Positions 16,510 through 24,575 of a stretch of DNA of 64,000 bases are shown in pieces. The notes below the pieces were generated by a model. That model saw only the letters and a program-made list of their open reading frames with translations. It did no database searches and was not told the origin of the DNA. The position numbers and the translations under genes were made by a program. Each line of letters starts with the position of its first letter. Within the stretch, counting starts at the first letter, position 1. Source of the stretch: Sorangiineae bacterium MSr11954 (GTDB taxonomy: Bacteria; Myxococcota_A; Polyangia; Polyangiales; Polyangiaceae); NCBI GenBank assembly GCA_037157815.1, contig CP089984.1:11108501-11172500 (forward strand). The letters are read 5' to 3'.

Positions 16510-16892
16510 CACCTCCGCACCTCCTCTTTCATCAGGAACCGGCGTAAAAACGCGGCTAAATTCGTCTGTCGTGGGTTACTCGAAGTCCGTGTCGGCGAAC
16601 CTAGCTTCGGGTCGTTTCGCGCGTCAAGTCGGGCATCGCTCGCGCACATGCACCTTGCGCCGAGCGTCCGCGGACCGCGCGAGTCGAGTGGCTGTGCGAA
16701 AAATCGACACCGGAGAACGAAGCCAGCCTCGGCGACATGGCATCGGAATCACCGGAATGCATGTTCGAGGGTGATTGCAAGGCAATTCTGCGCCGGCTCG
16801 GTTCGAACATTTCCGCAATGTGCGGGCAGAAAGAAAAATGATCCGAGTCAAGCTGGGAAATGCTTCGCCGACCGACAAAGCAACTTTTTTGT
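16510..16892. other. Intergenic region between OmpA-like and H1-like genes
   Basis: About 380 bp without a convincing gene. Short frames on both strands look like chance. The divergent promoters for the OmpA-like lipoprotein (leftward) and the H1-like gene (rightward) must lie here; only the latter is recognisable. Confidence 0.4.
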
Positions 16893-16921
16893 TTGACAAC
16901 TGACGTAGGTGACCATATACG
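16893..16921 (+). promoter_or_regulatory. Strong sigma-70-type promoter of the H1-like gene
   Basis: TTGACA (16893-16898), a 17-bp spacer and TATACG (16916-16921) form a near-consensus housekeeping promoter 33 bp before the ATG at 16954. Local AT content is clearly higher than in the surrounding DNA. A strong SD (AGGAGGG, 16940-16946) precedes the start, implying abundant expression. Confidence 0.75.
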
Positions 16922-16953
16922 TCATGTAAATCACCTTCTAGGAGGGATAGGGA

Positions 16954-17301
16954 ATGGCTGCGAAGAAGGCTGCGAAGAAAGCACCGAAGGCTACGAAGAA
17001 GACGACGAAGACGCCGAAGAAGACCGCCGCTAAGACGGTCAAGAAGCCGGCCAAGCGCAAGGCCGCCAAGAAGGCCGCGACCAAAAAGGGAGGGGCCAAG
17101 AAGGCTGCCAAAAAACCGGCTAAAAAAGCCGCCCCAAAGGCGGCGAAGGCGGCGAAGTCTCGTGGCCGGGCGGCTGCGAAGCGTTCGTCGGGCGGCCGCG
17201 GCAAAGCGTCCGGCGCAAAAGCTGCGCCTCCTGCTGGTGTACCGTCCATGTTGGGTGGAGCCCCCACGTCGGCTCAGGGCCTCGACGACGGCGAGGAGTA
17301 G
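16954..17301 (+). CDS. Histone H1-like Lys/Ala-rich DNA-binding protein
   Basis: A 115-residue protein. The first 80 residues are almost only Lys, Ala, Pro and Thr in KKAAKK/KKPAKK patterns, as in eukaryotic histone H1 tails and bacterial H1-like proteins (HctB/AlgP-like). It would bind DNA non-specifically and condense the nucleoid. A basic RGRAAAKRSSGGRGK stretch follows. The C-terminus differs: AKAAPPAGVPSMLGGAPTSA, ending in acidic DDGEE. The near-consensus promoter and strong ribosome binding site suggest high expression. Repetitive codons make length changes likely. Confidence 0.85.
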   Translation: MAAKKAAKKAPKATKKTTKTPKKTAAKTVKKPAKRKAAKKAATKKGGAKKAAKKPAKKAAPKAAKAAKSRGRAAAKRSSGGRGKASGAKAAPPAGVPSMLGGAPTSAQGLDDGEE

Positions 17302-17349
17302 AACCCACCGTCCTCCTTATGAGGCGAGCCCCAGTATGGGGTGGGTTAG

Positions 17350-17436
17350 CGAAAGGCGTCGCATTCGCATCCAGCGAACGGCGCCTTTCGTATTTAAAGG
17401 CGTTTTGAAGAGCCATCGCATGCGGGCGGGCTCTTC
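17350..17436 (+). terminator. Terminator region with overlapping hairpins
   Basis: Three stems follow the H1-like gene. CGAAAGGCG (17350-17358) pairs with CGCCTTTCG (17382-17390). The 3' arm CGCCTTT (17382-17388) can instead pair with AAAGGCG (17396-17402), which is followed by TTTT. GAAGAGCC (17407-17414) pairs with GGCTCTTC (17429-17436). The second form is a plausible intrinsic terminator; the first would compete with it. A further GGCTCTTC lies at 17486-17493. Confidence 0.55.
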
Positions 17437-17509
17437 GGCGCCTTTATCCTTTTAAGACATCCGTCGGGTTGCACCCGTATGAGCGGGCTCTTCGGAATTG
17501 CCGTGGACG

Positions 17510-19114
17510 TTACGCGCCAAGGTACAATTTGAGCGCTTCAGCCGCTGCCCGCCGATCGAAGGGGACCGAGGCGAGCTCGTCGCGGCGGCCGATCTGCTCG
17601 AACAGGTCGACCAAGAACTCTTGGAACTGTTCGGCCTCTGCAATGGCCCGATGGAGCCGAGCGGGCTCGAGCAAATCCGTCTCCTCGAGGGCGGTCATGG
17701 CGCTGACGAACGCATCGATACGCGGATAATCCGCCGTTCTCAGCAGCGGATACCCCATGGCCCGGAAGTAGGCGAGGAACTCGCGCACGAACTCCAGCGG
17801 CGATACCCCGCTCCAGCGCACTTCGCCGGCGGGGACCGCGCGGGCCTTCTGCGCAAAGGCGCGGACGATCTGCGCGAACATCCAGACATCGCGCCGCAAA
17901 CGCTCCGAGAGGTTGCGGCGCGCGGCATGATCGTCGAAGACGCCTTGGGCCTCGAGCCGCGCACCGAGGGTCGCGCAGAGAAAGAGAATCCCGTTCTGGA
18001 GCGCCGGCCGCAAGGTGTGAATCACTTGCAGGGTCGCGCGCCGCACGTCGCCCTCGGCCACGGAGAACTCGGGCGCGGGGAAGTCGTGCTCGAAGGCGCG
18101 GCGCAGCTCGAGCCGCAGGTTGGCGGCGAGGCCCTCGAGGGATGCTTTGATGTCGAGCAAGCGATGGCCGTCCGCCAAGAGCGACTCGTAGCGCTGCCCG
18201 ATGCGGCTGGCGGGCACGTTGAAGAGGTCGCGTTCGTAGCCCTCGGCGAGCAAACGGCCGGCGCGGTGCCGCAGATGGCTCGTGAGCGCGCGCGCGTCGG
18301 AGCGAAGGACGCTCATCACCAGGTAGATGATCCCCGTCGTACGCCGCGGCTCGCGCGGATCGCGGGTGGTCGCCTCGAGCAGGCCGAGGTAACGCAGCAT
18401 GCGAAAGAGCGACAGGAACGTGAGGGCGATGAGCCTTCGCGCGTGATCCTGGGTGACCGAGCGGGTCAGCTCCAAGATGCGCTGGTTGGTGATGCGGTCG
18501 AACTCCGGCCGAAACTCCAAGGCCGAGAGCGAGTTGAAGTAAACCGACTGCGCCACCTCGCGCTGCGCCACGCCGAGCATCGCGTAGAAGGTGCGGAAGG
18601 GAACGCGGGGCAGCCGGGAGATGCCGCTGGCGACCTCGATGAGATTCGTCATGGCATGGCGCATCACGAAGAGCGAGCCGGCGGGGGAGTCCTGCGTCAG
18701 GTTCTCGGAGACGAGCCGCGAGCGGGCGCCGTCGTCGGGGAGCACCGTCTCCAGGTAACGCTGAAAGACGAAGGAGCGCTCGCGATCCATGAGCAAGGTG
18801 CGGCAGAGCACGATGATGCGCCCCATGGCCTCGCGGACGAGCGCCACCGGCTCGCGAAAGTCCTGGGCCACCACCGGCGTCCGGCGGGGTGCACCGGGGT
18901 GGTTGCGGGGATTGGCGAAGCAGGCGAGGCCCTTGAGCAGGATCTCCAGCTCGAACAGGTGCTCCTCTTTGCGCTCGGCCGAGAGCTGTGAGAACCACGC
19001 TTCGCGCGCGTGCGCGTGCTCCCGGCGCAGGCCCCGCGTATCGCGGAGCAGGTCGGCGTAAGCGTCGCGGTCACCCGGGGCGCGGGGCGGAACGAGCGAG
19101 GTCGTGTAGGCCAC
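17510..19114 (-). CDS. Large hypothetical protein, about 534 aa
   Basis: A soluble, Arg/Leu-rich, mostly helical protein of unknown family. The open frame continues further upstream, but protein-like sequence begins near VAYTTSLVPPRAPGDRDAYA, so a GTG at 19114 is taken as start; the exact start is uncertain. There is no signal peptide, membrane helix or recognisable catalytic motif. Landmarks are RKEEHLFELEILLKGLACFANPR (about 40-60), LFRMLRYLGLLEATT (about 250), and a C-terminal WSGVSPLEFVREFLAYFRAMGYP. It is divergent from the Cys-rich RiPP-like precursor gene 228 bp away, but nothing links them functionally. Confidence 0.75.
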   Translation of the reverse strand: MAYTTSLVPPRAPGDRDAYADLLRDTRGLRREHAHAREAWFSQLSAERKEEHLFELEILLKGLACFANPRNHPGAPRRTPVVAQDFREPVALVREAMGRIIVLCRTLLMDRERSFVFQRYLETVLPDDGARSRLVSENLTQDSPAGSLFVMRHAMTNLIEVASGISRLPRVPFRTFYAMLGVAQREVAQSVYFNSLSALEFRPEFDRITNQRILELTRSVTQDHARRLIALTFLSLFRMLRYLGLLEATTRDPREPRRTTGIIYLVMSVLRSDARALTSHLRHRAGRLLAEGYERDLFNVPASRIGQRYESLLADGHRLLDIKASLEGLAANLRLELRRAFEHDFPAPEFSVAEGDVRRATLQVIHTLRPALQNGILFLCATLGARLEAQGVFDDHAARRNLSERLRRDVWMFAQIVRAFAQKARAVPAGEVRWSGVSPLEFVREFLAYFRAMGYPLLRTADYPRIDAFVSAMTALEETDLLEPARLHRAIAEAEQFQEFLVDLFEQIGRRDELASVPFDRRAAAEALKLYLGA

Positions 19115-19342
19115 GGAAGAGACGAAGGATACCACCAGTCGCCTGCGGCCCGTCTGGATCGCGGCACGTTCTCGGAGCGGGTAGGATAATCGATGGAAAA
19201 AAGCACCACGGGAAATTTGTGGCCTCCCACCGGGATACCTCAGTAGCCTTGGCGCGTATCCTCGGACGAACTCGGCCCGAAACGACTCGGCCGAGATGCA
19301 GAGGATTGAACCGCGGCTTCGCGGGCAATGGAGGATGATCAC

Positions 19343-19639
19343 ATGAAGATCGGCAAGGTTCTCGCGGTGTCTGCTGTTTCCGGAATCTTGATGGGCGTCG
19401 CGGGATGTGGAGGCGAGAAGGCAGCAGCCGCCCCCGCGGCCGATCCCGCAACGACCTCGAGCGAGAAGACGAGCTGTGGCGGCAAAGACGGTTGCTCCGG
19501 AAAGGCCGCCCCCGGCTCCGCGGCAGCGCCCGCCGGCTCCGCAGCGCCGGCTGCGGGCTCGGGCGAAAAGCACAAGTGCGGCGGCAAGGATGGTTGCGGC
19601 GCCAAGAGCGGCACCACCACCACGCCCAAGGTGAACTGA
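19343..19639 (+). CDS. Cys-rich lipoprotein, probable MNIO-modified RiPP precursor
   Basis: A 98-residue protein. An ATG at 19343 is preceded by GGAGGA at 7-nt spacing. Residues 1-21 form a signal peptide ending GILMGVAGC, a lipobox with C22. The mature part is Ala/Pro/Gly/Ser-rich and holds two copies of CGGKDGC: C45-C51 (in EKTSCGGKDGCSGK) and C79-C85 (in EKHKCGGKDGCGAK), both preceded by Glu-Lys. Small exported peptides with repeated Lys/Gly/Cys motifs next to DUF692 enzymes are the bufferin/Hvf-type precursors, whose cysteines are converted to thiooxazoles that bind copper. The enzyme genes begin 198 bp downstream on the same strand. A lipidated precursor of this kind is unusual. The family assignment is inference. 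Confidence 0.75.
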   Translation: MKIGKVLAVSAVSGILMGVAGCGGEKAAAAPAADPATTSSEKTSCGGKDGCSGKAAPGSAAAPAGSAAPAAGSGEKHKCGGKDGCGAKSGTTTTPKVN

Positions 19640-19837
19640 GCTCCTTCTTTTTCGAGTAGTCCGCTCGCCGTCGCAGTCAATGTCACGTAGGGAGGCAAAC
19701 GAGCCTCACCGATACATGGCGCGATGGACTGCGACGGCGAGCATCATCACGTGCAACGTGGCGCCTCCTACGGGCGCACTCGTGCGCACACCCGAAGGAC
19801 GGACGGACGGAGCCGGCGAGCAAGCATTCAGGGGCAT

Positions 19838-20710
19838 ATGAGCTTTCGTGACAGGCACTCCATCGGGGATCTCGGCGTCGGCGTCGGCGCGCGGGCGAAG
19901 CACTATCCGCAGATCCTCGGGCCGGACGATCCGAAGGTCGATTGGTTCGAGATCATCAGCGACAATTTCCTCGTCGGCGGAGGGGCTCCCCAGCGCAACC
20001 TGGAGCGCCTGCTCGCCCGTTACCGGGTCATTCCCCATGGAGTTTCGCTTTCCATCGGCGCGAGCCACCCGCTCGATCGCGACTACCTCGGGCATTTGAA
20101 GGCGCTCGTCGCCCGGATCCGGCCGCCGTGGGCGTCCGATCACCTCTGTTGGAGTGACGTGCCCGGCGCCAATCTGCACGATTTGTTGCCGCTCCCATAT
20201 ACGCGCGCGGCGCTCGCGCACGTGGTCTCCCGGGTGCGGGAGGTGCAGGATTTCCTCGAGGTGCCGTTCGCGCTCGAGAACGTGTCGAGCTACATGACGT
20301 ACCGCGCGAGCACCATGCCCGAGTGGGAGTTCCTCGCCGAGGTCGCGGAGCGCGCCGACTGTGGGATCCTGCTCGACTGCAACAATGTGTACGTGAGCTC
20401 GTTCAACCACGGCTTCGATCCGAACGTGTACATCGACGCCATTCCGGCCCATCGCGTGGTGCAAATTCATTTGGCCGGCTACACCGATCGGGGAGCCTAT
20501 CTGCTCGATACGCACTCGCGACCCGTCGCCGATGCCGTGTGGCAATTGTATCGAAGGGCCATCCGCCGCATCGGGCCGACCTCGACCTTGATCGAGTGGG
20601 ACTCGGATCTTCCCGACTTCGACGTCCTCGTCGCCGAGGCCTCCCGGGCGCGCCGCATTCGCGACGACGTCTCCGCCTCGGAGCGCGCCCTCACGAAGGT
20701 GGCTTCGTGA
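19838..20710 (+). CDS. DUF692 / MNIO-family iron-dependent peptide-modifying oxidase
   Basis: A 290-residue TIM-barrel enzyme of the multinuclear non-heme iron oxidase family (MbnB/BufB/TglH type), which installs oxazolone, thiooxazole or related modifications on cysteines of RiPP precursors. Family landmarks in order: LGVGVGARAKHYPQIL, WFEIISDNFLV, IPHGVSLSIGASHPLD, ASDHLCWSDV, FALENVSSYM, GILLDCNNVYVSSFNH, VVQIHLAGY and LIEWDSDLPDF. The conserved His, Asp and Glu in these blocks are the expected iron ligands. An ATG at 19838 with AGGGG upstream is used. It overlaps the DUF2063 gene (GTGA) and follows the Cys-rich precursor gene. Confidence 0.9.
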   Translation: MSFRDRHSIGDLGVGVGARAKHYPQILGPDDPKVDWFEIISDNFLVGGGAPQRNLERLLARYRVIPHGVSLSIGASHPLDRDYLGHLKALVARIRPPWASDHLCWSDVPGANLHDLLPLPYTRAALAHVVSRVREVQDFLEVPFALENVSSYMTYRASTMPEWEFLAEVAERADCGILLDCNNVYVSSFNHGFDPNVYIDAIPAHRVVQIHLAGYTDRGAYLLDTHSRPVADAVWQLYRRAIRRIGPTSTLIEWDSDLPDFDVLVAEASRARRIRDDVSASERALTKVAS

Positions 20711-21537
20711 CCGCGAAGACGCCGGCGGCTCCGGGCGGCGCGTCGCTCGAGTCGTTGCAAGCGATGCTGGCCGAGGCCATCCTGGCCGAGCGTCCGCTGG
20801 CGGAGGAGCCCGAGCTGCGGTCGCGCGCCGAGCGGGTGGCGACCGGCAATGGGCGGCTCTCGCCCGCCGACCAAGTCGAGATTTACCGCGAGCAGTTCTG
20901 GCTTCGCCACGAGGGCTCGCTCGAAGAAGATTATCCGACATTGCGGCATTTGCTGGGCGCCGAGGGCTTTCAGGAGCTTTGCCGCGCCTATTTGCGGGCG
21001 CACCCGCCGCGGGGCTTTTCCTTGCGCGATCTGGCCGGCGCCATGCCACGCTTCGTGACGCGCACCGCGCCGTATTGGGAGGACGCGCTCCTCGCCGATT
21101 GCGCGAACACGGAGTGGGCGTTCATCGAAGCGTTCGATGCGCCGGATGCTCCGCCCTTCGACCCTTCCGTTCTCACGAGCACCGACGAAGATGCCTGGGC
21201 GGGGGCTCGTCTGGTGTTCCACCCGTCGGTGCGGTTCCTCGCGCTTTCGTATCCGGCGCACGAGTTTCGTGCGGGCGTGCGGCTCGGCGAGGAGCCGGGG
21301 CGCCCCAAGTCGAAGCGGACGTATTTGGTCGTGCATCGGGCGAACGATGCCGTGCACTGCACGCCCGTGGAGCCCATGGCGTTTGCGCTTCTGGAGCGGC
21401 TCGCGCGCGATGTGCCGCTGGGGGAAGCGTGTGAAGCCGTGGCGGCCGCCGATGAAGATGCGGATATCGAGGCGAAGATCGCGCCTTGGTTTCAGGCGTG
21501 GGTGGGGGCGGGGTGGATTTGCGAGGTGCGGGTTTGA
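20707..21537 (+). CDS. DUF2063 partner protein (HvfC/BufC-like)
   Basis: A 276-residue protein starting at a GTG inside the GTGA overlap with the DUF692 gene. The N-terminal DUF2063 domain (about 30-130) has ADQVEIYREQFWLRHEGSLE and FQELCRAYLRAHPP...LRDLAGAMPRFV. In bufferin-like systems this domain binds the precursor and is needed with the DUF692 oxidase. The C-terminal part (about 150-270) carries VHRANDAVHCTPVEPMAFALL and a short helix bundle, typical of the longer family members. No DoxX-type membrane protein, common in other such operons, follows. The next gene is convergent. Confidence 0.88.
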   Translation: MTAKTPAAPGGASLESLQAMLAEAILAERPLAEEPELRSRAERVATGNGRLSPADQVEIYREQFWLRHEGSLEEDYPTLRHLLGAEGFQELCRAYLRAHPPRGFSLRDLAGAMPRFVTRTAPYWEDALLADCANTEWAFIEAFDAPDAPPFDPSVLTSTDEDAWAGARLVFHPSVRFLALSYPAHEFRAGVRLGEEPGRPKSKRTYLVVHRANDAVHCTPVEPMAFALLERLARDVPLGEACEAVAAADEDADIEAKIAPWFQAWVGAGWICEVRV

Positions 21538-21631
21538 CGTCGCCGCTCTTCGTGTGACGCCGCCCTCACGCGACCCCACCCTTTAGCGCGACGCCGCCCT
21601 TTAGCGCGACGCCGCCCCTAGGGTGCAGCGC

Positions 21632-22252
21632 TTATTTCGACGGTGGCGTTGCCCGTTGGGCGCCGCGGGGGTGGAAGTTGAATGGGTAGTGCATGCGCGA
21701 CTCGAACCCCTTGGGGCTCTCGGCGAATTTGATCTTTTGGATGATGGCCACGATGCACTTGCCCAGGCTCTCGTCGTGGATTTGGCTTTTGGCCTCGTCG
21801 ACGGAGGCGTCGGTTACCACGCCCTTGGGGTCGATGGTCCACTTGACGTCGAGATCGCCCTCGAGGCTCGGGTTGCGCTTGAGTGCGTCGTCGTAGCATT
21901 TGCGGGCGTCGTCGCGGCGGGCGCCGATGATGGCTTGGACGTCCTCGCGTCGGCGGCCGACTTCGCCTTCGGCGCCGGGCTTCGGGGCGCCCGTGCCTTT
22001 GGTCTCCATGGTGGTGGTCGACGTGGTCGTCAGTTTGGCGCCTTGGAGATCGCCGTTGCTGTTGAGCGTGGAGGTCGTGGTGGTGGTGGGACCGGGATCG
22101 ACGGGTGCAGCGGGCGGGGCCGCAGCGGTGGCGCTGCTGGAGCCGGGCTCGCCGGAGGGGCTCTTGGGCCCGTCGGCGGCGCCAGAGGATCCGCCGCATG
22201 CTGCAACGAGGGACGAAACGAACGCCATGGTGGCGAAAAACGGAGTGCGCAT
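21632..22252 (-). CDS. AgmX/PglI C-terminal domain lipoprotein (TonB-like)
   Basis: A 206-residue lipoprotein. The signal peptide PFFATMAFVSSLVAAC is followed by a Ser/Pro/Thr-rich linker (about 20-90) and a C-terminal AgmX/PglI domain. The domain reads GRRREDVQAIIGARRDDARKC, LEGDLDVKWTIDPKGVV, DESLGKCIVAIIQKIKF. The two conserved cysteines (RKCYD, GKCIV) and TonB-C-like beta-beta-alpha-beta layout are typical. Such proteins are common in myxobacteria and linked to gliding or cell-envelope functions. The ATG at 22252 has GGAGG at 8-nt spacing. It is divergent from the kinase gene. Confidence 0.85.
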   Translation of the reverse strand: MRTPFFATMAFVSSLVAACGGSSGAADGPKSPSGEPGSSSATAAAPPAAPVDPGPTTTTTSTLNSNGDLQGAKLTTTSTTTMETKGTGAPKPGAEGEVGRRREDVQAIIGARRDDARKCYDDALKRNPSLEGDLDVKWTIDPKGVVTDASVDEAKSQIHDESLGKCIVAIIQKIKFAESPKGFESRMHYPFNFHPRGAQRATPPSK

Positions 22253-22362
22253 GGGAAAACCTCCGACAATACCGGACAATCTCGGGTCTCGGATGAGCAC
22301 CATGCTATCACGAAGGTGGACGCGGCGGACTCCCTGCCGCATCATGCAGATGGGTCGGGACG

Positions 22363-24042
22363 GTGCGAAAGATCCCTTCCATCCCGCCGTTGCGCGGACG
22401 CTCCAAGCCACCGCCGCTTCCCTCGGTTGGCGGGTCGAGCTCCGCGCGCCCGGCCGAGCTGCCGCGCGCGGGTACGTACGAGCTCTTGTTGGATCTGGCC
22501 TCCGGCGGCATGGCCACCGTGTTCCTTGCGCGCGCCCTCGGCGCGGGGCCGGATACCCCGCTGGTCGCCATCAAGCGACCGCATCGGCACCTCGCCAAGG
22601 ACAAGAGGTTCCTCTCGATGCTGCTCGACGAAGCGAGGCTCGCGTCGGCCATCGATCACCCCAATGTCGTCAAGGTGCGGGAGCTCGCGTTCGAGCAAGG
22701 CGAGCCCTTCATCGTCCTCGACTACGTGGAGGGCGCCTCGCTCTCCGAGCTGCGCAAAGAGCTCTCGGCCGCCGAGCGCGCCCTCGATACGCGCGTGGCC
22801 GTGCGCATCGTGCTCGACGCGCTCGCGGGGCTCCACGCCGCGCACGAGCTCACCGATCCCACGGGCCGCCCGCTGGGCATCATCCATCGCGACGTCTCGC
22901 CGCACAACGTGCTCTTGGGCTCGGACGGGCGGGTGCGCCTGACCGACTTCGGCATCGCCAAAGCCGAAGATCGCATGCAGGAGACGCGCACGCACGAGGT
23001 CAAAGGGAAGCTCGCCTACCTGGCACCCGAGCGCATCGACCGGCGCCGCACGTGCACGAAACAGAGCGACATTTTCTCGATGGCCGTGGTCCTTTGGGAG
23101 TGCCTCGCCGGAAGGCGCCTGTTCCGCGGTGAGGAAGCCCTCGATACCCTGCACGAGGTGATGGAGGCGCCCATCCCGCGCCTTCGTCAGCTCGGCGCCG
23201 ATGTCCCCCTGGCGCTCGACGAGGCCATCGCGCGCGGCCTCTCCCGCGATCTCGCCAGCCGTTATGCGACGGCGGCCGACTTCGCAGAGGCCATCGAGCG
23301 GGCCGCGGGGCCGGCCAACGTGGGAACCTGCGCGGACGTGGCGCGGGTCATGGCGGCGGTGTTCGGATCGAGCCTTCGGCACCGCCACCAGGAGATCCGC
23401 ACGGTGCTCGGCAGCGACGAAATGGCGAACCGTTTGCTCATGGCGACCGGCATCACCCCGCGCACCGCGCCGCCGCCCGGCACCCCGCGAACGAACCCCG
23501 CCCTCTACGCGGCCGTCGCCCCGCCCGCGCCGAGCGAGCGTTACGCCTACGGCAATGTGCGGGACATTTTGCCGTCGGGTCGCGGGCGGAAACGCTCGTG
23601 GAAAACGATCGGCGCCATCGCGGTCGGCGGCATCGTGGGCGGCGTAGGGGTGCTCACCTTGTTCTCGAGCCTGCGCGCACCTCGCGACCCCGAGGCTTCA
23701 CCGAGCACCGTGCTGCCGTCGTCATCGCCGCCGTCGTCCCCCTCGTCCCCGTCATCGCCGCCGTCCCCGACACCGTCCCCGACACCGTTGCCCGAGCCGG
23801 CCATGATCCCCTCCGCGGCGATGGGCGCGGCGCCCGCGGGCTCCCTCGAGGCGAACCGGCTCGCGAGCGACAGCGAGAGCCTGGAGCTCCCCTTGTCGGC
23901 AGACGACCTCCCCGCCTCGCCGCCGTCGTCCTCCTCCACACCCAGCGCGGGAACGAAGCCGGCCCACGAGGGGAGCAAGCCACGGCCCGGACACCCTCCG
24001 CAGGTGGGGACGAAACGAAACGGGTTCACCAAGCTGAAATGA
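22363..24042 (+). CDS. Transmembrane Ser/Thr protein kinase
   Basis: A 559-residue Hanks-type kinase with a GTG start. The catalytic domain spans about residues 38-310: glycine loop LASGGMATVFLA, VAIKRP lysine, IIHRDVSPHNVLL catalytic loop, LTDFGIA metal-binding loop, KGKLAYLAPERI and SDIFSMAVVLWE. A single membrane segment follows (about 410-430, IGAIAVGGIVGGVGVLTLF), then a Pro/Ser-rich extracytoplasmic tail with SSPPSSP and PSPTPSP runs, likely disordered and length-variable. No PASTA or other sensor domain is seen. Its stop overlaps the next gene (ATGA), coupling it to a Cys-rich lipoprotein that could act with it at the envelope. Confidence 0.92.
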   Translation: MRKIPSIPPLRGRSKPPPLPSVGGSSSARPAELPRAGTYELLLDLASGGMATVFLARALGAGPDTPLVAIKRPHRHLAKDKRFLSMLLDEARLASAIDHPNVVKVRELAFEQGEPFIVLDYVEGASLSELRKELSAAERALDTRVAVRIVLDALAGLHAAHELTDPTGRPLGIIHRDVSPHNVLLGSDGRVRLTDFGIAKAEDRMQETRTHEVKGKLAYLAPERIDRRRTCTKQSDIFSMAVVLWECLAGRRLFRGEEALDTLHEVMEAPIPRLRQLGADVPLALDEAIARGLSRDLASRYATAADFAEAIERAAGPANVGTCADVARVMAAVFGSSLRHRHQEIRTVLGSDEMANRLLMATGITPRTAPPPGTPRTNPALYAAVAPPAPSERYAYGNVRDILPSGRGRKRSWKTIGAIAVGGIVGGVGVLTLFSSLRAPRDPEASPSTVLPSSSPPSSPSSPSSPPSPTPSPTPLPEPAMIPSAAMGAAPAGSLEANRLASDSESLELPLSADDLPASPPSSSSTPSAGTKPAHEGSKPRPGHPPQVGTKRNGFTKLK

Positions 24043-24575
24043 CCGCACGCGAAGGCGCCCGACGGCTCTTCTCCCGCGCTCTTCTCGTGCTGACGCTCGC
24101 GACCTGCGCGGGTCTTCCCATGGCCGCGTGCCAGGACGAGCTCCTCGCCACCACGCCCTGCGGCGCCATTCCCACCGGCGGATGCCCCCGACGCGGCGAC
24201 GCCTGCCGCGATGCTACCTGCGCGGCGCTCTACACCTGCTCGGCCGATGGCGCCTGGACCCGCGTTCAAACATGCCCCGCCCGCGACGGCCGCGCGGACG
24301 CGGCGCCCTCCGACGCGGCACCCCTCGACGCGACGAGCGCCGATCCATCCGACGGATCCGCCATGTACCGCGATGCGAGCGCCCTCGACGTGCCCGGCGC
24401 CTCGGGCGGACCGGGTTGCCGCGCCCTCGAGCCGCCCGACTGCCCGCTGGGGCGCATGGCGACATGCCCGGAGGATCGGTGCTGCGGCTGCGAAGAGCTC
24501 TTCGTGTGCCGTGGCGGCGGTTGGGAATCGTGGGGCGTCTGCGAAGGCGGCCGGTTGGTCGCTAACTCGCCTTGA
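24039..24575 (+). CDS. Cys-rich lipoprotein coupled to the kinase
   Basis: A 178-residue lipoprotein. The signal peptide LLVLTLATCAGLPMAAC ends at the lipobox. The mature chain has two Cys-rich blocks: an N-terminal one (TPCGAIPTGGCPRRGDACRD, CAALYTCSADGAWTRVQTC) and a C-terminal one (CRALEPPDCPLGRMATCPED, CCGCEELFVCRGGGWESWG). They are separated by an Asp/Ala/Pro linker. The two blocks resemble each other (xxYTCSADGAW, xxFVCRGGGW), suggesting a duplicated disulphide-bonded module. It starts within the ATGA overlap of the kinase and overlaps the convergent HNH gene by 14 bp. The function is unknown. Confidence 0.75.
   Translation: MTAREGARRLFSRALLVLTLATCAGLPMAACQDELLATTPCGAIPTGGCPRRGDACRDATCAALYTCSADGAWTRVQTCPARDGRADAAPSDAAPLDATSADPSDGSAMYRDASALDVPGASGGPGCRALEPPDCPLGRMATCPEDRCCGCEELFVCRGGGWESWGVCEGGRLVANSP

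Noticed and set aside
16954-17301. Lys/Ala-rich frame as chance low-complexity translation
   Set aside because: Kept as a gene because a near-consensus promoter and strong ribosome binding site precede it and the composition matches H1-like proteins.
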